Shown piece after piece: positions 47,543 to 56,274 of a DNA stretch of 64,000 nt. Within the stretch, counting starts at the first letter, position 1; every line of letters starts with the position of its first letter. The DNA lies in NCBI GenBank assembly GCA_013368315.1, contig JAACJM010000071.1, positions 1 to 64,000 of the forward strand, read 5' to 3'. Made by a program: the position numbers and the translations under genes. The notes under the pieces were generated by a model. The model had not been told where the DNA came from. It ran no database searches and saw only the letters and a program-made list of their open reading frames with translations. Source of the stretch: Tetrapyrgos nigripes. Taxonomy: Eukaryota > Basidiomycota > Agaricomycetes > Agaricales > Campanellaceae.

Positions 47543-49085
47543 ATGACTTCCTCGGGTCAAGAGACTCTAGAAAAGTCGAAGTGGCCTGACTTTGATCGAG
47601 TAAGTGAAACTTCTTGCGCTGAATGCGAGTTTGTTCGCCTGCGCCACTCGTGTCGAGCTCGCCTTTTGGGACACTTGTCGCAAACTTGAGGCGTGTTGTT
47701 TCAATTGGTCGTGGCTTGTGGCGGACGTGTATTGTGTTTGAGGTCGTGGAGTATAAAAGCGTGCTAACTATCTATTTTTGTACGATTTATAGGAAATGAT
47801 GTTAAGGACCGGACCCAAAGTTCCCAAACCTCGAAAGGAATATATGAGGGAATACAAGTTCGTAACCTTTTCTTTTCGTTCTCGTTACTGCGTCTTTTTT
47901 ATCCTTGCATTTGTTGCGTTGCTGTTTTGTACAGCACTTATTACTCTTTTGGTCATCTTTGTTCTTTCAATTTGCCGTTTTTGGAAGCCGGTCGCGCGGC
48001 GCGATGATAATTATCTAATATCTATCGACTTGTTTCCTGGTTTCCGAGCTCTCTTCTTGTCATCTATATCCATTTTATTATAGCCTGCCTTCTTTCCTAT
48101 AAAACACGACTGACTACTAACACATTTTGAACGCAGGATGAAACGCAAAGAAAAAGAACGCAGCCAAGGGATCTTTCGAAGAAAAGGCCGGCCACCGAAG
48201 AACCCTTCCTCATTATCAGCGCACGGAATCAGCATTATGCAAATGGACCTGAACATGAATCCAATAGGATCATCATCAGCAGGTGCAGGTCCTTCAGGAG
48301 GGTCTGGAGGTTATGATGGATATACGCACAACGAGACAGGTAGAGACACCAGCTTGACTACCCCCTCGACCTCGACTGCCCCAGCCGCCTCGTTTTCAAC
48401 AACAACAAACTACTCGGCATTGGAGCCGCGTACTATATCGGTATCTGCACCCAAGGCAGGACCCCAGAGTGGTATATTCCAGTCAAGATTTCGCCTCGAC
48501 CCTCCTCCGATTCAATTTGAACGATCCGATGGACCCGGTGGATCATCAGAGCCTCCCTCAGATATCGAAACTCATATTCGACGTCCTCGAGTCCCGATCG
48601 TTGTGACGAAGGAAATGCAAAGACTCGGATCAACGTGTTTGCCTCCGCCGCCGCCTGGGTGGTACGAGAAGCATGAGTATCCAGATGGTTGGGGGCCACC
48701 AGGACCATCAGGTTCATCGTCACCGGTTGGGTCAGCGCGTAATCCGTCCGCCTATGTCTCTTCCTCTGCATATGCCTCTACATCTACAGCTTCTCCTGCA
48801 TCGAGATCCCCTGATGGCGGAGCCGAAGCTGAACCAGAACCAGCCGGGTCTGATGGCCACGACCACGAACTAGGGCAAGTGCGCTTCATCTCTATCCCGG
48901 ATTCCGAAACGAGTCTTATGGAAGGTGTGGATATGGATGTGAGTATGATGAAGATCGTCACACCGGAGAATTGGGATTGGGATAGGATACGGTGGAAGTC
49001 TGGGCGGGGGGATTGGACTGATTCTGAGCGTATCAAGGATCGATCGGAGAGTTATTACCGAGACCGTGCGCGTGGTTTCAAGTAG
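47543..49085 (+). CDS. uncharacterised protein with basic N-terminus and disordered middle
   Basis: Exons 47543-47599, 47793-47857 and 48137-49085 join in phase to 356 residues; the second intron (279 nt) is long for this window. The N-terminus is charged (TLEKSKWPDF, KMKRKEKERSQGIFRRKGRP). A Gly/Ser/Pro-rich middle contains IHIRRPRVPIVVTKEMQRLG-like text (actual: THIRRPRVPIVVTKEMQRL) and PPPPPGWYEKHEYPDGWGP. The C-terminus is Trp/Arg-rich (PENWDWDRIRWKSGRGDW … SYYRDRARGFK). No domain was recognised; the basic stretch suggests a nuclear protein. Confidence 0.65.
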
Positions 49086-49965
49086 GGATGAAAGATGGGC
49101 ACGAGACTATGCGCAATAATTGTGGATAATTGCACGTACTATACGCGTAGCAAGTTACATACTTCTTTGGGTTCAAAGTTACGAGGTTTATTGTCCGTGA
49201 AGCCTTCTTCCAACTACAGTGGATTACTCTCAGTAAGACGTCATATAGCAGTCAGAACGTTTGAACTTCTCGTCGTCGTTGTTCTTCATCGTCCCATATC
49301 TTGCTTTTGTTCTCGTTCTTCTTCGTAGTACTAGTGGCATGACTTATTTGACTATAAAGCACCCGGAGATAGAAGACCATGAGAAGAATTGCAAGGACCA
49401 AGATTATATATGGAGGGATAAAAAGACCGGGGTCCAAGTTTCGCCATCCAGGTACGGAACTGGTGGCTTCTGATCATACTGAACATTGTACAATACAAAA
49501 TGTACAAGGGGTCGGGCCGCATGTGTGACAAGCGTGCGCAGTGGCCTTTTGTCCGAGAATGGCAGAGTGCTTGTAGGATACTTGGGTCGATGAGGAGCTT
49601 GGAGAAAGCTTTGCTGGGACAGCACCTGGGTAGACGAGAGGGACAGACGTAAAGTAAAGGCTTGAAGCACGCAGGGTCCTCGGATAAGGACGTAAACAGA
49701 AGCACGAGCCCTCCAGAGGACAATAGGGAAAGCGTGGGAAAATGAGCGTCTTATTGAAGTTTCGGAAAGGCAACTATTGTTCAAAGCTCTGCTATTGTTT
49801 CTGAACCCCTATAATAGGCAGTGCCCACAGCTCCATGACTCCATCCTCCCGAGCTAGTCTCGCCTCTTACGATCCTATTCACGGTATGTTTTCCAATGTA
49901 AATTGCCTATATCCGTACTCACTTACCGTTATAGAACTCTGTGTGTATCTACTAGTTATATCATC
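49086..49965. other. intergenic with 5' UTR intron of the next gene
   Basis: A probable 5' UTR intron (GTATGT at about 49884 to TTATAG at about 49934) precedes the start at 49966. Otherwise no gene; overlapping minus-strand frames at 49352-49784 are unsupported. Confidence 0.5.
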
Positions 49966-51396
49966 ATGAAGCCTATCCACCCAGTCAACGTTCCCCTTCC
50001 CCTCCCCGTCGACTTATTTACGGAGTCCAAACCAAAAGTGACCCGTCGTCGTCGCTCATCCACCTTCACCGCAATTACCAACTGGACGCTCGCCGTGCAA
50101 CCCGGCTCGCCCGCTCCCCTATCACCCGAATCCAAGCCCACCCCTAAAAACGCGTCGTCGTTTGATTTGACCAGTCACGGTTATACCTCTGTCTTCGTCC
50201 AGTTGCCATATACACCTACCACACCTGGTACCCCTAAAACTCCTACTGGTATCAAACGTATGCGTTCCTTTGGAATCCTCAAGCGCGCTCGTGCCAAATC
50301 CAACGCAGCCGCCGACCGTGCGCCTCCATCTGGTCCTCTTCCTCCTGTCCCTTCCTTACCCCATGCCCACCGTCGTCCCCGTTCCGGCAGTGTCTCTCCA
50401 AAGTCTCCTTCCTTCCCTTCCAAGTCGAAGAAGCCCGCTCACGGAAAGTCTAAATCCTTCTCTGCATCTACTCTGAAGAAGGATAAACGTTCCACCGCCA
50501 CCACCACGCCACCTCTTCCCCCTTCTCTCACTTCTGAGCTCCTTCTCATGCAACTCTTCGACGGAGGATCGCTTGAATCCCATGCTCAACGCGTGATGGA
50601 GAAGCAAGCCAAGGCTGCGTTACCTGCCGGATCTTCCAAGTCTTCTTCCAAGACTGGGACCTTGGGCGCAGAACCACTCACTGTTAACGCAGTCTATAGA
50701 GACGAGAACGGTGTGATGTGGAGGGATGAAGATGAGGCATTGGAGTATAAGAAGCTTCTCCCCCCTTCTCACACTCAACCCCCATCACCATCGACCCCAT
50801 GGGTCGGTTTCGACAGCCGGAAGGGTTCCATCGCATCGGTACTCACCACTTCGTCGAACGGTAACTCCAATCAAGTCGACTTGGCCGACGTGATCACTCC
50901 CGTGAATGTTGAGGCTTATGGAGGAGTTGCTATGCACGTTCTCAATGTCAACGCTAACGGCGGCATGTACTCTTCTTCCTTGCCCTCATCCTCTGCCCAA
51001 AACAAACGCACCCGTCGTCGTCCTGCTCCTCTCAAACTCAACTCGGCAGATGACGTCCGTCATTTGAACGTGTTTGAGGACTCCTTCGTGCCTATCGCCG
51101 TCCCCGTTCCTGTCTCTGCTTCCGTTTCTAGTCTCACGTCGCCCTCGACAACTCGTGCTCCTGCTTGTGCTCCTCTAACTGCACTCAGCTCTGGCTGGGA
51201 CGCAGATGGAGATGTCATCATGCGCGAGCGCGACCATGACCATGACTCGATGACTTCCGATGGAAGAAGGAATGGCGTCATATTCGCGTCGCCGACCAAC
51301 CCTTTGATGTTTATTACCAAGAAAGCTTCGAGGATGGGACCTGGGTTGAGAGGGAGGGCAAAGTCGGTTAGTAAGGCGTTGTTTGGTGCGGCTTAA
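49966..51396 (+). CDS. intronless disordered Ser/Pro-rich protein, unknown function
   Basis: A single exon of 476 residues from MKPIHPVNVPLPLPVDLF. The frame extends to 49903, but that part lies in a likely 5' UTR intron, so the start at 49966 is preferred. Features: a basic RRRRSSTF site, LPYTPTTPGTPKTPTG, many Ser/Pro/Lys repeats, a short ordered block SELLLMQLFDGGSLESHAQRV, YRDENGVMWRDEDEALEYKK, and a conserved-looking C-terminus (NPLMFITKKASRMGPGLRGR). The dense Ser-Pro and basic sites suggest a phosphorylated regulatory protein. No domain was recognised. Confidence 0.7.
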   Translation: MKPIHPVNVPLPLPVDLFTESKPKVTRRRRSSTFTAITNWTLAVQPGSPAPLSPESKPTPKNASSFDLTSHGYTSVFVQLPYTPTTPGTPKTPTGIKRMRSFGILKRARAKSNAAADRAPPSGPLPPVPSLPHAHRRPRSGSVSPKSPSFPSKSKKPAHGKSKSFSASTLKKDKRSTATTTPPLPPSLTSELLLMQLFDGGSLESHAQRVMEKQAKAALPAGSSKSSSKTGTLGAEPLTVNAVYRDENGVMWRDEDEALEYKKLLPPSHTQPPSPSTPWVGFDSRKGSIASVLTTSSNGNSNQVDLADVITPVNVEAYGGVAMHVLNVNANGGMYSSSLPSSSAQNKRTRRRPAPLKLNSADDVRHLNVFEDSFVPIAVPVPVSASVSSLTSPSTTRAPACAPLTALSSGWDADGDVIMRERDHDHDSMTSDGRRNGVIFASPTNPLMFITKKASRMGPGLRGRAKSVSKALFGAA

Positions 51397-52351
51397 GCCA
51401 TCATCGATACTACTGGGTTCTTGACTTTGGACCTGGTGTCCACTGTCCATTGCCTAGTGACGACCACGACAAAATCTCGATGACTACGATGACCATTACG
51501 ATATCGACGACATCCAAACACACATACAACGACTAACTGGTTGATTGACTGGCTTCGGTCCTGGCTTCACGTTCCTTTCTCAACTCCATTCTCTGTCACC
51601 ATCGGAACTCTTTTTCTAGACTCTCTTCCCTCTGCGACACCTATTTTTCTATTTCTCTCTCTCTGTTGTATCTTATCTTTATCTATCCTAATATTTCTCT
51701 CCTCTACATCTCCCAACATCATCATTCTATTTTCTTTTTTTGCAACGCAACACATACACATACACTTGCACGCACTGTTCTCCGTCATCATCATCATACT
51801 CTCATACTCCTGTAGCACCTTTTGTTCTCTCTGTTTCATTGTTACCTGTTTCTCTATCACCACTGTATCGATATATTTACCCATCTCCTACCCACTTTGA
51901 CCGCAACCGCAACTCAAACCCTCCCGCTCATCGTGTCTGCTCACACATCTGGACCTCTGAGCCAACGCGCATATATACCCACCACTAGCCAACGCAGTGG
52001 TCAACTCACTTGATAGTCGCTCTTTTATACACGGCGACACTTTCTACGTCTCACCCGTGTTAACTTTTACCTGGATCCTGTAGTACTTATGTAGTCCTAT
52101 GCCCTCCAAGCTGAAATATATGCCTCAAGTTATACTTTGTCTGTCAAATAATAATCGTATCTCGCCATTGATCAAGAACAAGGGCTTAGGGAACTTGTAC
52201 CATTGGGTAGATTCGAGAAGTGATGTCGTGTACATTTTGAGAATAGAATTATAATTACTCCCTGTGCTACAAAATGGCTCTGGGTGTCCATACTAGCACC
52301 CCACCAAACCTGAGAGTTAGGGCTCGGTGTATTAGGAAACCTCGTCTAAAA
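51397..52351. other. long 3' flank, pyrimidine-rich
   Basis: CT-rich sequence (51560-51900) typical of a long 3' UTR. The 119-codon frame there is a composition artefact. No gene was seen. Confidence 0.5.
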
Positions 52352-53522
52352 TTATAACAAACCTACAATACTATTTCCTGGAACTGAGTGAACACTATAA
52401 TTGAACCCTTTAATCATGGTCTTTGCAATGTCTCCCATCCAACGACGACTCTTTGCTTTGTATTTCATAGGAAGGCTGTCTCCAACATTGTGTACAAACC
52501 TTCCTTTTGCGTGATTCGGGGGTACTGACAGTAACCGAATAAGAACATCGTCCCCTTCCTTGTCAAAGCATACATGTGCATATTCTCTGCCTATAAGTAA
52601 GAGTGTAGAGTGAGCCTTTTACTTGACGCAGCAGCAGACAAAATCAAAGACATACGCATAATCTGTATCCCAGGGTTTCCCCATCCACGCGTAGGAAGAG
52701 TTTCCAATATATTGTTAAACAACGTAACACGGTACATCATCCCTCCAAAACCAACAATATAGAGATTCGTCGTTTCTTGACCAAGCATCATCGCAAAAGG
52801 TTGCCCAAACGCCCAAACAACATCATGAGTAGGGGAATTCGTCATTCGTATGGTTTCTGCTACTTTTTTAGTTGCGTCGAATATTTCTGGAAAGGTAAAG
52901 GCGTTGTAGCGGGTTAACGACTGTTTTAGCGGATTCCAAAGATTACTGAGTGTAAGTTCGAAATGGGAGATTTGCCAAGGAAGACCTTCCTCACTCAGGA
53001 GATCAAAGCCGTCTTTAAACGTCGAGGGATCGTCGGAAGGACAAATTCGGAAACGAATCCCTCCTGCAAACAATGGTTGTTCGTCTCTCGGGAAAGGACG
53101 GTGGTAGAAGAAACCGTGTGTATCTTTAGGGAAAGGATGTTTTTGTGCGTTGGTTTTAAAGTAGAGGACTTCGCTAGGAGGTCTTTGACCCTTGTACGAT
53201 AGGAAATGACTGCGTTTATAAGAGAGGTTGACATAATCGCTGGGTTGTAGCCTCTCGGGTCGGAGTGTAGAGGTCACCTTTGGTGGTACGAATTTTCCAG
53301 AGTCCTTTTTGGCCCGCTGTTGTTAATGGTAAATGATGAGCATAAAGTGACTAGAGAAAAAAGAAGGCAAAAAGTGCACACCACCGTGCCCCGGCCAATC
53401 CAACTCGCTGTCTTAGTATTCGCTGCCTGCGCTGACGACTGCGAAAAGTTTCTCCATATAATATGAGTCAAACGTAAATGACTCTGAATGCGAGAGGCTG
53501 AAATCGGGAAACCTTTGAGCAT
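52352..53522 (-). CDS. uncharacterised mushroom-lineage protein, paralogue of the gene at 16543-17533
   Basis: Exons 52352-52590, 52656-53316 and 53382-53522 join in phase to 346 residues. The N-terminus (MLKGFPISASRIQSHLRLTH IIWRNFSQSS) is basic and amphipathic, so mitochondrial targeting is possible. The body shares THGFFYH, FAGGIRFRICPSDDPSTF, PWQISHFE, VVWAFGQPFAMMLGQETTNL and HVCFDKEGDDVLIRLLSVPP with the 16.5-kb gene. It ends KAKSRRWMGDIAKTMIK … SIVGLL. This copy has clean splice sites and a complete N-terminus and is the better reference for the family. Function unknown. Confidence 0.78.
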
Positions 53523-54108
53523 ATGTAGCTGTGGCTACTTGAGAGCCCTTTAAAAGGATAAGGAGGAGGAGGAAATGAGAGTCCAAACGCGACAGCCATA
53601 AATTTTTTACGCGTCACGGCCAAACCAAATATAGTAAGTCAACATGTACACCGTACGTCCGAGTCAGACTCAAAATTCAGCAAAATCAGTCCAAGTACTA
53701 AGTAAGGTTATTGTAGCAACCGCAGTGAGTCTCTCCAAACTCGAGCTCCGAGTCCCCCTAGTACAACGCAAACATCACTGATACAAAAACTCGGAAACTT
53801 GGCCAGACGACCCACATTTCTGGACAAAGCTCCAATGTCCATGGACTCAGCTAGCCCTGTTTCTGCAGGTGAAGACTCTCAACGCAGGTTATGAGAGCAT
53901 TCAGACGAGAGGCGAGGCGAGTTGAGTGAGCTCACCGACAGCGTCAGCAAATTTGCAGCAAATCTGACGAACTCGAATACAAGCAATACGCGTATCGTTT
54001 CAGAATGGTATTCCAGCAGTACTCGACAACGAGCCGTCTGCTTGGCTTTGTGCATGTCTAGATCACCCCCACCCTCATTTCCATTAGCACGGACCTTGAA
54101 ATAAGTTT
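53523..54108. other. intergenic, no confident feature
   Basis: This includes the promoter of the 52.3-kb gene; no gene was recognised. Confidence 0.4.
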
Positions 54109-54163
54109 CCATCGACAATATAGTTTGCAGATGCCTCAGCAACGTCCAAAATGGTTACTGCAG
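54109..54163 (-). pseudogene. sulfatase relic fragment
   Basis: About 18 codons reading AVTILDVAEASANYIVDG match AATILDVANASASYPVDG of both intact sulfatases at conserved spacing. No flanking sulfatase sequence was recognised, so this is a short remnant. Confidence 0.55.
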
Positions 54164-54584
54164 CATTGCCTGAGCAGAAATGCCTTTGTATACGGGACAA
54201 AATAGATCTGAAGACATCACGCATACGCAGCGTACAATAGTTGAGAAGGAACGGCAAATTCGGAGTGACACTTGACAAAAGATAATGAGTTCTTTGTAGC
54301 CGAAAAGTCGTCAAGAGGCTGAGATGGAAGAACAGAGTTTCATGAGCCTCCAGATTCTCGAAATGAGGACAAAGTGAGATTAGGGATGGCAATTTTTTAT
54401 TATTCCGCTGACATGCCGAGCAGCACAAAAAACGCCATGAAGATACGTCTAGGATATATGATAGGCCATACCACGCGTCCTTGAAATCCTGGAGGAAAAA
54501 ACAAACGTAGTGAGCAAATGTTGTTTGGCTGCAGCAAGTCACTACTTACCTCTATGATAGCCCAGGTCACTGGAACCACGCAGA
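54164..54584. other. no confident feature
   Basis: The minus-strand frame through here carries the sulfatase scrap at its end but is otherwise unrecognisable. Confidence 0.4.
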
Positions 54585-54979
54585 CTACTGTGTTTGCATA
54601 AAATTCCTCTCTCTTATCCTCTTCTTATTCTCTAACCGTCTATTGTATCTCTCCAATTTTCCCCCTGGTCCGTCATCAGGAAGCACTTTTGGTTTGGTAA
54701 CAGTCCATAGCCAGTCAGGATATTCCTCGTCGGGCTTTGCTAGCACTGGTGTTTGGCCCTTGAGGTAGTTGAGTCCTTCAAGTACGGTGTCTGCCGGACA
54801 ACATGATTTGGGAGCTGTAGCTGCAAGGAAAGTTTTAAGAAGCTGTAGGGAGAAATGGAATTCGGCGTTGTCTTACCATCATGTGAAGCTTCTGCAGCGT
54901 CTCTGGTAGCATATGTACGGGCTCTGCAGATGACCCATGTTTGTCGTCGTGCGTGTCGAAGGGATTGAGAGAGGAACAT
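54585..54979 (-). CDS. mitochondrial large-subunit ribosomal protein mL54 (L37 family)
   Basis: Exons 54585-54820 and 54877-54979 join in phase to 112 residues. The N-terminus (MFLSQSLRHARRQTWVICRA RTYATRDA) is a typical presequence rich in Arg/Ser. The body has SCCPADTVLEGLNYLKGQ, PDEEYPDWLWTVTK, and a basic helical tail (LERYNRRLENKKRIRERN), the family signature. It is divergent from the secreted repeat-protein gene; the 334-bp gap holds both promoters. Confidence 0.88.
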
Positions 54980-55313
54980 TTGCTGGCTGTGACGCGGGTA
55001 CGTGACTTTTTTCTGACGCTCTCTCTCCTGCGCGCCTCACACCAGCCTCGCACTCTACTCATTCGGAAATTTGCTTGGATTTTCAAGGCATTATTCTGAA
55101 ACAGACTTTGTAGTTTCGTCACCAAGCATGCGTTGCAAATTACTGTGTTCGATTACAGTGTTTCATCTCCTCTCAATGCTTCAATTTGCAAGAGGTATTC
55201 CACAGCAAGAAGCTTAAATACACTCTTACCAAGCTCGATACCGTTCTTCAAGTCATTTCTGATACTCTCCTGGTCCCAGCTCTCACCATAGTCATTCTTT
55301 TCATTTTTTCGTC
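54980..55313. promoter_or_regulatory. divergent promoter region (mL54 / repeat protein)
   Basis: 334 bp between start codons; no specific element was identified. Confidence 0.4.
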
Positions 55314-55793
55314 ATGCCTTCCTTCAGCAAATCCACTCTCTTCCCCTTCGCATTATTTGCCTGCACACTCGCTCTCCCCACTCCTCTCGGACTACCCGCG
55401 AGCGGTCTCAGTGCCCCAGCTTTAGCTGATCTGCCGGCTAGTTTCCCCAGTATTAGCGGTAGCATTCCCGCTGTCGGGAGCTTCACCGAGGACCATACCC
55501 CCTTACCCGTCGATATCCCGATTCGCCGTGACTTCCAGGTAGAATATACACCCAGTATCCCTGGAATTACTACCCCCAACATTAACCTTGATGCCGTCAG
55601 CGTTAGCAATAACAACCTCCCTATCCGCCGTGACTTCGAGGTCGAACACACACCCAGTATCCCTGGAGTCACCATGGATATACCCTATGATACTCAGCGG
55701 GATCTTTTGAAGGATTCTATCCAGAATATGAAGAATGCTCTTCCTCTTCTTCATCAGCATGCTAGCAAAAGACGCGTTACGCCCTCTTGGTGA
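55314..55793 (+). CDS. small secreted protein with duplicated dibasic-flanked peptide (KEP-like)
   Basis: A single exon of 159 residues. The signal peptide is at about 1-20 (STLFPFALFACTLALP). A Pro/Ser/Ala-rich spacer leads to two near-identical segments: IRRDFQVEYTPSIPGIT at residues 70-86 and IRRDFEVEHTPSIPGVT at 104-120. Each starts after an Arg-Arg pair suited to Kex2-type cleavage. A third basic site (SKRRVTPSW) sits at the C-terminus. The repeats are also conserved at DNA level (55521-55571 and 55623-55673). This layout fits Kex2-processed repeat proteins, which include pheromone-like and RiPP precursors, but the peptide is not one I recognise. A structural surface protein is an alternative. 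Confidence 0.68.
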   Translation: MPSFSKSTLFPFALFACTLALPTPLGLPASGLSAPALADLPASFPSISGSIPAVGSFTEDHTPLPVDIPIRRDFQVEYTPSIPGITTPNINLDAVSVSNNNLPIRRDFEVEHTPSIPGVTMDIPYDTQRDLLKDSIQNMKNALPLLHQHASKRRVTPSW

Positions 55794-56274
55794 AGTTTGT
55801 AGCCAAAGCTTCTATACCTATTCTTCATGCCCCACGCCGCAGAGGTTGTCCTCACGGAATACCCCTGGATACGTCTTTCTTAATTGTCAATGTCGAGCTT
55901 CCATTAAAAACTATCTATATCGACTATAATCATCGCTGTCCCCATCTATACGCACAGGGTCCTTGGAACAGCTAGTACTTTCCTAAAGGTTTAAAGGCTA
56001 AGGGGTGAACGGGAAATCTATACATCACGGGCAGACAGCTAGGTATACGTGATAGATAGATAGATAGTATTAGGTCGCTCGTACGCGTAAAGGTACATGA
56101 GTGTAACGAATAGTGGTTAGTTAGTTAGTTAGATAGAGAATATTATGCCGCTCGTAAAGCCATATGAGTATAACGAATGTGCAGTGGTAGCTCTACATGG
56201 ACTGTCCAAATCGCCATGTATCACGTTCGCCGCTACACCGACCATCGTTGATTCACCGAGAGGGTAACTCATGA
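55794..56274. other. 3' flanks with tetranucleotide tracts
   Basis: (GATA)n at about 56050-56067 and (TTAG)n at about 56117-56133. The part from about 56000 to 56274 corresponds to the 3' flank of sulfatase 1, interrupted here by extra sequence. Confidence 0.55.

Noticed and set aside
47465..47689. upstream frame starting MYYLFQCLSILPLLLSAH, signal-like
   Set aside because: The real gene starts at the ATG at 47543 in the same frame and splices at 47599; the extension has no transcript support and would add an unlikely signal peptide to a basic, nuclear-like protein.
49903..49965. N-terminal extension of the 49.9-kb gene
   Set aside because: It lies largely inside a good GTATGT…TTATAG intron of the 5' UTR; the ATG at 49966 follows that intron.
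51541..51900. 119-codon hydrophobic plus-strand frame
   Set aside because: It is produced by a CT-rich 3' UTR; the Ser/Leu/Ile/Phe bias follows from the pyrimidine run.
54084..54542. 152-codon minus-strand frame
   Set aside because: Only its last 25 codons resemble anything (the sulfatase scrap); the rest has no support, so only the scrap was listed.
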